Positions 1 through 8,184 of a stretch of 9,960 bases of DNA are shown here, piece by piece (the stretch's first letter is position 1; each line of letters begins with the position of its first letter). The notes beneath the pieces are model-generated. The model was not told the DNA's origin. It made no database searches and saw nothing but the letters and a program-made list of their open reading frames with translations. Source of the DNA: Bacteroidales bacterium (GTDB lineage Bacteria; Bacteroidota; Bacteroidia; Bacteroidales; UBA3663). The DNA lies in the NCBI GenBank assembly GCA_017632695.1, contig JAGBQS010000256.1, forward strand, positions 1 through 9,960, given 5' to 3'. The position numbers and the translations under genes are program-made.

Positions 1-1266
1 AGCGACAACGACCAGCGGCAGGTTCACTTCCAGCACAGTTACGAACTGGGACGCTGGGACGAAGTGACTGATCCGGCAGACTCCTCGGTTTACGATGAGT
101 TCACTCCTATTGCTACCATCTTCCATTCCATCGACTTTGAAAGCTGGAAGCATATCTATCGGATGGATGAAGGTGCCGATGCTACCGATAACGGATTCTT
201 CAGCAATTATTACTACAACACCGCCACTACAAACGACTCCACCCAATACCGCAACTTCAGTTCGTATGCCGGCATCCGGCTGAACGAAGGTTTCAGCCGC
301 TTCTCGCAATTCGGTATCGGCGCGTTTATCGGTTACGAACGGCAACATTACATCATGCTGCAGGACACAACCGACCTGAGTTATATCGGTCGCAACCACT
401 ACTCGAACAACGTTTGGGTAGGCGGCCAGCTGAGCCGGCATTTATCGTCGATACTGACCTTCGACGCCTGCGCACGGACAGCCATTTCCGGCGATAAGGT
501 GGGCGACGTTGACATCAACGGGACCATTCAGACCGTCATTCCTTTCGGCCGGCGCAGACAGGATACCGGACAACGCAGCGACAGCGTCATAATACAGGCA
601 AGCGGCTACATCCGCAACAGCCGTGTGTCATATCTTATGGACCACTACTTCAGCAATCACTTCCGTTGGAGCAACGACTTCGACCGGGAGCAGCGCGTCC
701 GCATGGAAGGCAAGGTGTCTTACCCGCGCACCCACACCAGTGTCCGCGTAGGCATCGAACACATCAACAACTTCCACTATTTCGGTACCGACTTCCTGCC
801 AGCCCAATACGGCAGCCAGCTTGATATCTTCGGACTTGAAATCCGACAAGGCCTGAAAGCCGGGAAGTGGCTGAATTGGGATAACGCCGTTCTGGTACAG
901 ACTTCGACCGACGATGAAGTGCTCTCCCTGCCTAACGTGAGCGTCGAATCCGACCTGTCCTTCCGCTTCACCATTGCCCGCACCCTGAATATACAGGCCG
1001 GTGTGGCCGGCTACTATCACACGTCCTACTACGCGCCTGCCTACCAGCCCGCTACGCAGCAATTTGCCGTGCAACACGATATCAAGTGCGGCAATTTCCC
1101 GATTCTGAACGGATATATCAATGCCAACCTCAAGCGCATCAAGTTTTTCATGACCATGCATAATATGCTGAACCATTCTGTCACGAACGATACCTTCCTG
1201 ATGCCCTATTATCCGATTCAACCGCGCCGCTTTGAATACGGCGTAATACTGGATTTGCAGAACTGA
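1..1266 (+). CDS. Putative outer-membrane porin (Porin_10-like), 3' part only
   Basis: The reading frame is open from base 1, so the gene starts left of the window; 421 codons plus TGA are visible. A GTG at 64 lies inside the gene and is not its start. The protein is rich in aromatic residues and in short stretches of alternating polar and hydrophobic residues, with many Tyr, Asn, Arg and Gly, and it ends in FEYGVILDLQN. That is the look of a Gram-negative beta-barrel with a closing strand at the C-terminus. The segments HSYELGRWDE and FHSIDFESWKHIY recall the 'putative porin' (Porin_10) proteins of Bacteroidales, which form outer-membrane barrels of about 600-700 residues with unknown substrate; this is recognition from memory, not a search. 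The signal peptide would be in the missing part. The stop overlaps the helicase start by 1 bp, so the two are probably co-transcribed and translationally coupled. It could instead be another TonB-independent barrel family. Confidence 0.75.
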   Translation, partial: SDNDQRQVHFQHSYELGRWDEVTDPADSSVYDEFTPIATIFHSIDFESWKHIYRMDEGADATDNGFFSNYYYNTATTNDSTQYRNFSSYAGIRLNEGFSRFSQFGIGAFIGYERQHYIMLQDTTDLSYIGRNHYSNNVWVGGQLSRHLSSILTFDACARTAISGDKVGDVDINGTIQTVIPFGRRRQDTGQRSDSVIIQASGYIRNSRVSYLMDHYFSNHFRWSNDFDREQRVRMEGKVSYPRTHTSVRVGIEHINNFHYFGTDFLPAQYGSQLDIFGLEIRQGLKAGKWLNWDNAVLVQTSTDDEVLSLPNVSVESDLSFRFTIARTLNIQAGVAGYYHTSYYAPAYQPATQQFAVQHDIKCGNFPILNGYINANLKRIKFFMTMHNMLNHSVTNDTFLMPYYPIQPRRFEYGVILDLQN

Positions 1267-3191
1267 TGGTCATCTCCCAATATTTTGCCGAGCAGGAAAG
1301 ACTGCTCCGAATGGAATACGAAAGCGAAAAGCGCGAATACGAAGAGTTATCGCGCCATATCGGTGTGCAAAGACGAATCCGGCAAGGCAAATGCTGGTAT
1401 CCGGTAAGCGGCGGCCGTACATGCTACAATGCGCTGAACCAGATGGTCTTCGAAGTGCTGCGCGACGGGGCGGAAAACGTCAGCGAGTCGGCTGAAAGCG
1501 AGCCGGTCATGGCTATTCCTGACCACGAGTTCGAACCCGGAAAACCGGTCATGTTTTTCCACACACCCGAAGGCAGCGAGAATCCCGTATTCCTGCCATG
1601 GGCATGTATGGTATCGAGGGTGGACGGACAGCGGATGCTGATTACCATACCGGGCTTGCAGGCTGCCGAAACGCTCCGCGACTATATCAGACAGGGTCGG
1701 TTGGGCGTACAACTGTCGTTCGACGCCACCAGCCATCGGGTCATGCGCGAGGCTGTCCGACGGGTTATGCTGACCGACAATGAGAAACTGCAGCACCTGC
1801 GCGACGTCCTGATCGGACAAGCCCACCCATCGTTCCGTCCGGAACAACCCCTCTCCTTTCCCTGGCTCAACCCATCGCAGCAGAAGGCCGTCATGAAGGT
1901 AATCTGTGCCCGCGAGGTGGCTATCGTACACGGACCTCCCGGCACAGGCAAAACCACAACGCTGGTTGAAGCAATCGGCGAAACCCTTCGACGCGAAGCG
2001 CAGGTTCTGGTTTGTGCCCAAAGCAACGCTGCAGTCGACTGGATAAGCGAGCAGCTTTTGGCCAGAGGCATATCCGTGCTGCGCGTCGGCAACCCCATGC
2101 GTGTAAGCGACACCCTGCTGGATGCCACCTACGAGCGCCGCTACGAAGCACACCCGGATTACCCGGAACTGTGGGCTATCCGCAAGGCCGAGCGAGAACA
2201 GAAGAACCGCAACAATCTGAGTCGTCTTCACCATCGGCGAACGGAACTCGAAATACGCATTAACGAAGACCTGTTTGCCCAAAGCCGCGTCATAGCCTGC
2301 ACCCTTATCGGCACATCTGCCCGGGTACTTGAACGCATGCATTTTCCGACCCTCTTCATCGACGAAGCCGCACAAGCCTACGAGGCCGCCTGCTGGGCCG
2401 CCATACTGAAAGCCGACCGCGTGATTCTGGCCGGCGACCATTGTCAGCTTCCGCCTACCATCAAATGCCTTGAGGCCGAAAAACAGGGACTCGGCAAAAC
2501 TCTGATGGAAAAAGTAGCTGTGGGCAAACCAGCTTGCGTGGAACTGCTGACAGTCCAATACCGCATGAATGCCGACATCATGCGCTTCTCAAGCGACTGG
2601 TTCTACGACGGACGTCTGACGGCTGCTCCGGAAATAGCCCATCGGACGGTGCTGGAACTTGACTCGCCGCTGGTTTGGATTGATACCGCCAGACTGGGAT
2701 TCGAAGAACAATTGAACCCGCTTAGCCAAAGCAGGCTCAACACCAGCGAGGGTCTGCTGCTCGTAAAGACCCTTCGCGACTATGTCCGGCAAATGGGAAT
2801 CAACCGGATCATAAACGACCGTGTGGACTTCGGTATCATTTCGCCCTACAAAAGCCAAGTGCAACTGCTACGCAAACTCATTCGGCAAAGCAATTTCCTG
2901 AAGCCTGTTCAGAAACAGATTTCGGTTAACACCGTGGACGGTTTTCAGGGACAGGAACGGGACGTCATCATGATCTCGATGGTACGCGGAAACGACGACG
3001 GACGTATCGGATTTCTGAATGACCTCCGACGCATGAACGTAGCCATCACCCGTGCCCGCATGAAACTGATCGTTTTGGGCGATACTGAAACATTGTCGCA
3101 TACGTTTTTTTACAAAAAACTAATCGAACACTTTGCCGAAAATGGCAAAATGATACAATTAGAGCCCGAAAACGAAGATTTTCCGCAATAA
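1266..3191 (+). CDS. Superfamily 1 UPF1/DNA2-like helicase
   Basis: A 641-residue ATP-dependent RNA or DNA helicase of superfamily 1B (AAA_11/AAA_12 type, related to UPF1, IGHMBP2 and DNA2), expected in the cytoplasm. All core motifs are present and in order: Walker A GPPGTGKT at 223-230, Walker B DEAAQA at 366-371, motif III GDHCQLPPT at 390-398, motif IV QYRMN at 431-435, motif V DGFQGQERD at 558-566 and motif VI NVAITRAR at 591-598. DEAA rather than DEXH-box residues, together with QYRM, is typical of the UPF1 group. Residues 1-200 have no ATPase motif and match the place of the N-terminal beta-barrel domain of this group. The start is the ATG in TGATG, overlapping the porin stop. The protein looks intact and has the usual length for single-subunit Bacteroidota homologues. 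Its substrate cannot be read from sequence; a role in RNA turnover or in DNA replication/repair is equally open. Confidence 0.93.
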   Translation: MVISQYFAEQERLLRMEYESEKREYEELSRHIGVQRRIRQGKCWYPVSGGRTCYNALNQMVFEVLRDGAENVSESAESEPVMAIPDHEFEPGKPVMFFHTPEGSENPVFLPWACMVSRVDGQRMLITIPGLQAAETLRDYIRQGRLGVQLSFDATSHRVMREAVRRVMLTDNEKLQHLRDVLIGQAHPSFRPEQPLSFPWLNPSQQKAVMKVICAREVAIVHGPPGTGKTTTLVEAIGETLRREAQVLVCAQSNAAVDWISEQLLARGISVLRVGNPMRVSDTLLDATYERRYEAHPDYPELWAIRKAEREQKNRNNLSRLHHRRTELEIRINEDLFAQSRVIACTLIGTSARVLERMHFPTLFIDEAAQAYEAACWAAILKADRVILAGDHCQLPPTIKCLEAEKQGLGKTLMEKVAVGKPACVELLTVQYRMNADIMRFSSDWFYDGRLTAAPEIAHRTVLELDSPLVWIDTARLGFEEQLNPLSQSRLNTSEGLLLVKTLRDYVRQMGINRIINDRVDFGIISPYKSQVQLLRKLIRQSNFLKPVQKQISVNTVDGFQGQERDVIMISMVRGNDDGRIGFLNDLRRMNVAITRARMKLIVLGDTETLSHTFFYKKLIEHFAENGKMIQLEPENEDFPQ

Positions 3192-3209
3192 TTTTGGACA
3201 TTTCCGCAA
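3180..3209 (+). repeat. Two direct repeats TTTCCGCAA around the porX -33 element
   Basis: TTTCCGCAA occurs at 3180-3188 and again at 3201-3209, exactly 21 bp apart, or about two helical turns. The pair brackets the TTTG -33 element (3193-3196). The first copy overlaps the last codons of the helicase gene. This spacing suits a dimeric regulator binding one face of the DNA, but no known regulator is recognised, and chance is possible in a short AT-rich gap. Confidence 0.3.
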
Positions 3210-3224
3210 ATATCCCTATCTTTG
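3193..3224 (+). promoter_or_regulatory. Bacteroidota-type promoter of porX
   Basis: TTTG (3193-3196), a 20-bp spacer and TATCTTTG (3217-3224) match the Bacteroides housekeeping sigma factor consensus TTTG / TAnnTTTG with its usual spacing. Transcription would begin near 3230 and give a leader of about 65 nt before the porX ATG at 3295. The gap has no clear terminator for the upstream porin-helicase pair. Confidence 0.8.
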
Positions 3225-3294
3225 CCGAAATTTCCAAACACAACGGAATAAGGCTTTTCATTAATAAGAATCTTAAAGACCAGAGAAATAATCA

Positions 3295-4878
3295 ATGGCG
3301 AACCCGCAAATACTTTGGGCCGACGATGAAATCGACCTGCTGAAACCTCACGTTATGTTCCTCCAGCAGAGGGGCTACGATGTGGTGACTGTCACCAACG
3401 GACAGGATGCACTTGAGAAAGTGCGTCAGCAGACTTTCGACCTGGTCTTCCTTGATGAAAACATGCCTGGCATCTCTGGACTGGAAACCTTGCAGGAAAT
3501 CAAAGAGAAGCAACCGTCGCTGCCTGTCATCATGGTTACCAAGAGCGAAGAAGAGAACATCATGGATCAGGCCATCGGCGGCAAAATTGCCGACTATCTG
3601 ATCAAACCGGTACTCCCTTCGCAGATGCTCCTTTCAATCAAGAAGAATCTGCACGCGCGCGAAATCACACAGCAACAGCAGACCTCCGGTTACCAGCAGG
3701 AGTTCGGCCGCCTTTCCATGAGCATCGATATGGCTAAAAACTTCGAGGATTGGGTGGAAGTCTACAAACGGCTGGTTTATTGGGAGCTGGAACTCTCGGC
3801 AAGCGACGATCAGGGCCTGAGTCAGATGCTGCTGATGCAGAAACAAGAGGCGAACAACTCTTTTGCCAAGTTTATCAAGCGCAACTATGAGGATTGGATG
3901 AAAGAGAAGATGGCTATGCAGAACGGACGGTTCAGCGGTCAGGAAACTGCTCCGATCATGTCGCCCGACATCTTCAAGACGCACGTCTTCCCGGCCCTCG
4001 ACAACGGAGAGAAACTTTTTCTGGTAGTTATAGACAACTTCCGTCTGGACCAATGGCGCACCATCCAGCCGCTGCTTTCAGAATACTTTACTCCGAAAGA
4101 AGAAGTCTGCTGTTCCATTCTCCCAACCGCTACCCAATATGCCCGCAACGCCATTTTTTCAGGCCTCATGCCCGATAAAATCGCTCAGATGTTCCCCGAT
4201 TTATGGGTCGACGAAGACTCAGAAGAAGGCAAGAACCTGAACGAAGCGCCACTCATTCAGACTCAGCTCGACAGATACAGGAAGCACTACTCGTTCTCGT
4301 ACCACAAAGTAAACGAATCGGCTTTCGGCGAACGTCTGGCCAACCAGTTGAAAAGCCTGAACCAGCATCCGCTCAACGTAGTGGTGCTGAACTTCATCGA
4401 CATGCTGAGTCACGCCCGTACCGAAAGCAAGGTAGTGAGCGAACTGGCCCATACGGAATCGGCCTATCGGGCGCTGACCAGAACCTGGCTGGAACACTCT
4501 TCTACTATGGATCTTTTCCGGCGTATGGCCGAGATGGGATACAAGGTGATTCTCACCACCGATCACGGAACCATCCGGGTGGACAATGCCGTCAAGATTG
4601 TGGGCGATAAAAACGTAAACACCAACCTCCGGTACAAGTTGGGCAAAAACCTGAACTGCACGTCGAAGAACGTTTACCAGATTACACGGCCCAAAGACTT
4701 CGGATTACCCATCCTGAACCTCTCTACCAGCTACGTTTTTGCAACCGGCAGGGACTTCCTGGCCTATCCGAACAATTTCAACTACTACGTGCAGTATTAC
4801 AAAGACACGTTCCAGCACGGTGGCATTTCGATGGAAGAAATGCTCATCCCGCTTATTACATTAGAACCCAAAAACTGA
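3295..4878 (+). CDS. porX: PorX: response regulator receiver fused to PglZ (alkaline phosphatase superfamily) domain
   Basis: A 527-residue two-domain protein. Residues 1-120 are a CheY-like receiver: acidic pocket D10/D11, phospho-acceptor D54 in LVFLDENMPG, conserved T82 and K104 in LIKP. A helical linker follows. From about residue 210 to the end is a PglZ domain of the alkaline phosphatase superfamily. Its likely metal and catalytic residues are D247 (VVIDN), T280 in PTATQYARN as the probable nucleophile by analogy with nucleotide pyrophosphatases, D369 and H373 (IDMLSHA), D423/H424 (TTDHG) and H508. No key residue is missing. PorX is known from Porphyromonas as the regulator, paired with the kinase PorY, of type IX secretion genes, and its PglZ domain is a zinc-dependent phosphodiesterase acting on oligonucleotides. 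Homologues also occur in Bacteroidales lacking type IX secretion, so this gene alone does not prove that system. No sensor kinase or secretion gene is in the window. It has its own promoter and may read through into the ligase gene 50 bp downstream. Confidence 0.92.
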   Translation: MANPQILWADDEIDLLKPHVMFLQQRGYDVVTVTNGQDALEKVRQQTFDLVFLDENMPGISGLETLQEIKEKQPSLPVIMVTKSEEENIMDQAIGGKIADYLIKPVLPSQMLLSIKKNLHAREITQQQQTSGYQQEFGRLSMSIDMAKNFEDWVEVYKRLVYWELELSASDDQGLSQMLLMQKQEANNSFAKFIKRNYEDWMKEKMAMQNGRFSGQETAPIMSPDIFKTHVFPALDNGEKLFLVVIDNFRLDQWRTIQPLLSEYFTPKEEVCCSILPTATQYARNAIFSGLMPDKIAQMFPDLWVDEDSEEGKNLNEAPLIQTQLDRYRKHYSFSYHKVNESAFGERLANQLKSLNQHPLNVVVLNFIDMLSHARTESKVVSELAHTESAYRALTRTWLEHSSTMDLFRRMAEMGYKVILTTDHGTIRVDNAVKIVGDKNVNTNLRYKLGKNLNCTSKNVYQITRPKDFGLPILNLSTSYVFATGRDFLAYPNNFNYYVQYYKDTFQHGGISMEEMLIPLITLEPKN

Positions 4879-4928
4879 TAATCATTTCTTTAATCACCCT
4901 TTGAACAACACTTAATACATTTACGACA

Positions 4929-6497
4929 ATGAGACTTCCAACTAACATCAATTCTCTTTACATAGACATGAAACCAAGATTGAATGCTGTGCTCGAACAG
5001 AGCATCAAAGAACATTGGGATCTCCCATGTTTGTCCAACTTCCAAGGAGAAACTTTTACCTATGGTCAGGTAGCACAGCAGATTGCCAAATATCACCAGA
5101 TGTGGCAGGATGCAGGTTTGGAGCCAGGCTTCCATATTGCTCTCTGGGGTCGCAACAGCGCCCAGTGGAGCATTGCACTTTTGGCTGCATTTACCTATCG
5201 CGCCGTTGCAGTACCTCTCTTGCACGAGTTTACACCCGATATGGTGAAACGCCTTACGGAACATGCCGAATGTCAGTTGGTACTGACCAACAAGGAACTG
5301 GTAACCCTGACGGATTGTCCGGAAATCGGACCCGACGACGTTCACTACAAGAACCACAAACCGGACGATCTGCTCATGATCAACTACACATCGGGCACCA
5401 CGAGTGAACCGAAGGGCGTTATGATTCCGGAACGTGCCATGTGGAGCAATATGGCCTTTGCCGAACAGGTACTTCCTAACCTGAAGGCTGGCATGAAGGT
5501 GGTTTCCCTTCTTCCGACTGCTCACCTCTACGGAATGTCGTTCGAACTGATGTACGAATTCTGTGTCGGCATTCACGTGACGTTCATCACGAAGGCCTTG
5601 GCTGCTCCTATCATCCTGCAGGCTTTCAAGGAAATCAAGCCTCACCTCATCGTTGTGGTTCCGATGCTGATCGAAAAGATTGTCCGGAAGGGCATCATGC
5701 CTCAGTACCGCAACCAGAAGATTCAGCTCATGCGCAAGATTCCGCTATTGCGAGGCAGTATCAACGCGCGCTTCCGCGACGGACTCATGCAAGCATTGGG
5801 CGGACGTGCCTACGAGATTATCATCGGCGGTGCCGGTCTGAATGCCGAAGTAGAGAATCTGCTGAAGGAAATCAAGTTCCCATTCACGGTAGGTTACGGC
5901 ATGACTGAGTGCGCCCCGATCATCGGCTATTCCGACTGGAAGGACTTCGTCCGTTCTTCGTGCGGTATGGCTGCACCCCGAATGGAGGTCCGCATCGACA
6001 GCGAGGATCCGCAGAACGTTCCTGGCGAAATTCTGGCAAAGGGCATGAATGTCATGCTGGGCTACTACAAGAATCAGGAAGCTACCCAGAAGGCCATCGA
6101 CGAAGAAGGATGGCTGCACACCGGCGATATGGGCGTTATGGATAGTGTCGGCAACATCTTTATCCGCGGCCGAATCAAGAACATGCTGCTTAGCGGCAGC
6201 GGCCAGAACATCTATCCGGAGGAAATCGAAGCCGAAGTATGCAACCTGCCGTATGTACAGGAGTGCGTGGTCGTACAGCGCGAACACCGTCTGATTGCGC
6301 TGGTTTATCCGGATCGCGATGCCGCTGCGGCCAATAACCTGAAGGACGACCGTTCGATTCTTGAATTCTACACAAGCAACATCAAGCAAGTAAACAACAA
6401 GTTCCCGGTTTACGCTCAGGTGAATGCCTTCGAACTGGTAGCCGAAGAATTCGAGAAGACACCGAAGAAGTCTATCAAACGCTTCCTCTATAAGTAA
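4929..6497 (+). CDS. Long-chain fatty acid-CoA ligase (AMP-forming)
   Basis: A 522-residue acyl-adenylate-forming enzyme expected to activate fatty acids with ATP and CoA in the cytoplasm or at the inner membrane. Visible motifs are the P-loop TSGTTSEPKG at 154-163, YGMTE at 323-327, the ATP-binding TGDMG at 398-402, the hinge GRIKNMLLSGSGQNIYPEEIE from 414, and a C-terminal KTPKKSIKRF carrying the likely catalytic lysine. The overall pattern, including HEFTPD, GWLHTGDMG and the ending, recalls the common Bacteroides long-chain ligase of about 550 residues. This copy seems about 30-40 residues shorter, mainly between VLTNKEL (about 118) and the P-loop, where homologues carry a longer linker; that comparison is from memory. 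Start choice is uncertain: ATG at 4968 (residue 14) is an alternative, since the first 13 codons are AT-rich and homologues begin close to that point. No good promoter is seen in the 50-bp gap after porX, although a weak TACATTTA lies at 4916-4923. Confidence 0.9.
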   Translation: MRLPTNINSLYIDMKPRLNAVLEQSIKEHWDLPCLSNFQGETFTYGQVAQQIAKYHQMWQDAGLEPGFHIALWGRNSAQWSIALLAAFTYRAVAVPLLHEFTPDMVKRLTEHAECQLVLTNKELVTLTDCPEIGPDDVHYKNHKPDDLLMINYTSGTTSEPKGVMIPERAMWSNMAFAEQVLPNLKAGMKVVSLLPTAHLYGMSFELMYEFCVGIHVTFITKALAAPIILQAFKEIKPHLIVVVPMLIEKIVRKGIMPQYRNQKIQLMRKIPLLRGSINARFRDGLMQALGGRAYEIIIGGAGLNAEVENLLKEIKFPFTVGYGMTECAPIIGYSDWKDFVRSSCGMAAPRMEVRIDSEDPQNVPGEILAKGMNVMLGYYKNQEATQKAIDEEGWLHTGDMGVMDSVGNIFIRGRIKNMLLSGSGQNIYPEEIEAEVCNLPYVQECVVVQREHRLIALVYPDRDAAAANNLKDDRSILEFYTSNIKQVNNKFPVYAQVNAFELVAEEFEKTPKKSIKRFLYK

Positions 6498-6501
6498 CCG
6501 T

Positions 6502-7113
6502 ATGACTGAAAAAGAGTCGGCCAAACGCTCGAACCTGCTGAAGTTCGAGGCGACGATGCTTTTTACACAAATCAAGAACCAGCTGGACTCCTCCCGCTGG
6601 TTCTTCTTCGTCGAAGCTCGCAGGCAGGCCTTTTCGCTGCAAATAAGCCAAAGCATCAGTCCTTATCGGGCTTCGCTGCACTTCCGTTACGCACTGGATG
6701 ACTATCTGTACGATGCCTATCTGGAACGTGAAGCGCACGTCGGACATATTGGCGAAGACCTTTGGACCCTTTCTTTTCCAGGTATCGAAGGCAAGACTGC
6801 TGCTTCTTTGTTACGCGACCGTCTGGCACCGCTTCGTCTGGAAGGATTCGACATACCGAATGGAGAGGAATACCTGGACCGCCAGATGAACTTCTCGCTC
6901 GGCTTGTATGCAGCATGCCTGATGCGCGTTGATGTCCGGTTCCCGATATCGGCCCAGCCGTTTCCCTCTTTCTGCAGGATTCTCGACCATCTGGATTCCT
7001 GTCAGCCAGCCCGGATCGACCTCAAAGAAATCGAGAACCGGAATAACAGCACCTCAGACTCCGAAAACGAAGATGACGAGATTATATACGGCGATTGGCA
7101 GACCTGGAAATAA
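6502..7113 (+). CDS. Protein of unknown function, 203 residues, with acidic tail
   Basis: I do not recognise this family. The ATG lies 4 bp after the ligase stop, and codon use resembles the neighbours, so it is probably a real gene in the same transcript. There is no signal peptide and no membrane segment, so a cytoplasmic protein is likely. The N-terminal 20 residues are charged. Residues 30-160 look like a mixed alpha/beta globular domain with many aromatic residues (WFFFVEA, HFRYALDDYLYDAYL, GEDLWTLSFPGIEGKTA). A very acidic, Ser/Asn-rich segment follows (SDSENEDDE, about 185-195), and the protein ends in GDWQTWK. No nucleotide-binding, catalytic or metal motif is obvious. Placement between a fatty-acid ligase and a transporter is not enough to assign a role. 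Confidence 0.8.
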   Translation: MTEKESAKRSNLLKFEATMLFTQIKNQLDSSRWFFFVEARRQAFSLQISQSISPYRASLHFRYALDDYLYDAYLEREAHVGHIGEDLWTLSFPGIEGKTAASLLRDRLAPLRLEGFDIPNGEEYLDRQMNFSLGLYAACLMRVDVRFPISAQPFPSFCRILDHLDSCQPARIDLKEIENRNNSTSDSENEDDEIIYGDWQTWK

Positions 7114-7143
7114 ATGTTCTGAACACTTAACGGATTAAAGATA

Positions 7144-8073
7144 ATGAAACTAAAAGGATATCTGTATGCCTTTCTGGCGGCTGCCAGCTACGGAACCAAC
7201 CCTATTTTTGCCAAACCGCTCTATGCCGACGGGATGAATCCCGATTCGGTGCTTCTTTTCCGCTATGTACTGGCGGTTCTGGTACTGATTCCGATTATGA
7301 TCTGGAACGGATATCTGCGTTATCGGAAAGATCCTGCCAACCAGTCGGTCGGATCGGCTATTGTCCAAACGTTTCGGGTGGGTCGGCATTCGGTGCCCCA
7401 ACTCATCGTCATGGGTATTCTGATGGCCTTATCGAGCCTGACACTCTTTGTGAGTTACAACTATATGCCGGTTGGAATCGCCTCTACCCTGCTGTTTGTC
7501 TATCCGATCATGACCGCCCTGATCATGATGCTATGTTTTGGCGAAAAACTTTCCTGGCTGGTTTTAGGCTGCCTGCTGCTGGCCTGCATGGGTATCGCAT
7601 TGCTGTGCCCGCTTGAAGAAGGAACCATCGACTTGAGTGGCGATTTCTTTATCGGCTTTCTGATTGTGATGCTTTCGGGCTTGTCGTATGCCATCTATCT
7701 GGTCGGACTAAACAAGACGCGACTTCGCACCATTGCATCTCAACCTGTCACGCTCTATGTTCTTGTGTTCGGCACCTTCGTGTTTGTGGTCCGTCTGCTG
7801 ATTTCATCTCCGCTTTCTTTGCCTGAACATCCCATCATGTGGCTGAACCTTTTAGGATTGGGACTGTTACCGACCATCGTATCGCTGGTATGTACGGCCA
7901 AGGCCATTCAGTATATCGGCAGCACCCAGACGGCACTGCTGGGCGCTATGGAACCTGTTACGGCAGTTGTATTGGGCGTTATTATTCTCGGCGAAGCGGT
8001 TTCTTTTCGCGATATACTGGGCATGATACTCATTTTCGTAGCAGTAACTTTGGTTGTTTGCCGAAGGAAATAA
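7144..8073 (+). CDS. EamA-family (DMT superfamily) inner-membrane transporter
   Basis: A 309-residue protein with ten predicted membrane helices: about 6-24, 37-57, 86-105, 108-130, 137-155, 167-187, 203-222, 232-253, 260-280 and 286-306. It consists of two EamA repeats of five helices each, the classical 10-TMS drug/metabolite transporter layout. The first helix carries AAASYGTNPIFAK, as in many EamA domains, and the second repeat ends in the typical GAMEPVTAVVLGVIILGE before the last helix and a basic CRRK tail. Such proteins usually export or exchange small metabolites such as amino acids or nucleotides; the substrate cannot be told here. The 30-bp gap from the previous gene has no promoter of the Bacteroidota type, which suggests co-transcription. 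The ATG is followed directly by a plausible first helix, so the start is probably correct. Confidence 0.9.
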   Translation: MKLKGYLYAFLAAASYGTNPIFAKPLYADGMNPDSVLLFRYVLAVLVLIPIMIWNGYLRYRKDPANQSVGSAIVQTFRVGRHSVPQLIVMGILMALSSLTLFVSYNYMPVGIASTLLFVYPIMTALIMMLCFGEKLSWLVLGCLLLACMGIALLCPLEEGTIDLSGDFFIGFLIVMLSGLSYAIYLVGLNKTRLRTIASQPVTLYVLVFGTFVFVVRLLISSPLSLPEHPIMWLNLLGLGLLPTIVSLVCTAKAIQYIGSTQTALLGAMEPVTAVVLGVIILGEAVSFRDILGMILIFVAVTLVVCRRK

Positions 8074-8123
8074 CCATCTCTCCACGTTAAAGAATTTTAA
8101 AAATGCCAGTATTTATACGCTTT

Positions 8124-8154
8124 TGACAAAGTTTCCTTGTCAGTCACAAAGTTT
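8124..8154 (+). promoter_or_regulatory. Candidate operator at the trxB promoter (inverted and direct repeats)
   Basis: TGACAA (8124-8129) and TTGTCA (8137-8142) form a perfect 6-bp inverted repeat with a 7-bp spacer, and the right arm overlaps the -33 element. ACAAAGTTT occurs at 8126-8134 and again at 8146-8154, 20 bp apart. The position would suit a redox regulator of trxB, but no regulator is identified and the site is an inference. Confidence 0.3.
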
Positions 8155-8167
8155 TTTGCTATCTTTG
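8136..8167 (+). promoter_or_regulatory. Bacteroidota-type promoter of trxB
   Basis: CTTG (8136-8139, one mismatch to TTTG), a 20-bp spacer and TATCTTTG (8160-8167) fit the Bacteroides consensus. Transcription would start near 8174, about 10 nt before the ATG at 8185. This rules out the in-frame TTG at 8137 as the start, since it lies inside the promoter. Confidence 0.78.
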
Positions 8168-8184
8168 CCCCAAACTTTTATTCT

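Noticed and set aside
628..1221. 197-codon - strand frame opposite the porin
   Set aside because: No family resemblance, and the + strand barrel protein explains the codon bias.
1347..2558. 403-codon open frame on the - strand inside the helicase gene
   Set aside because: It lies antisense to a gene with all helicase motifs, and its translation shows no recognisable family. Long antisense frames are common opposite C/G-ending codon-biased genes.
3132..3230. TTTGCCGAAA repeated at 3132-3141 and 3221-3230, and the stem TTTGCC/GGCAAA at the helicase 3' end
   Set aside because: The first copy is within coding sequence, the stem has no T-run, and the second copy overlaps the promoter; it is most likely coincidence.
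4890..6656. Long - strand frames (251 and 303 codons) opposite the acyl-CoA ligase
   Set aside because: They are shadows of a well-supported + strand gene, with no domain or start signal of their own; one even runs into the next gene.
8137..8184. 16-codon N-terminal extension of trxB from a TTG
   Set aside because: It contains the -7 promoter element TATCTTTG, and normal TrxB proteins start at the ATG at 8185.
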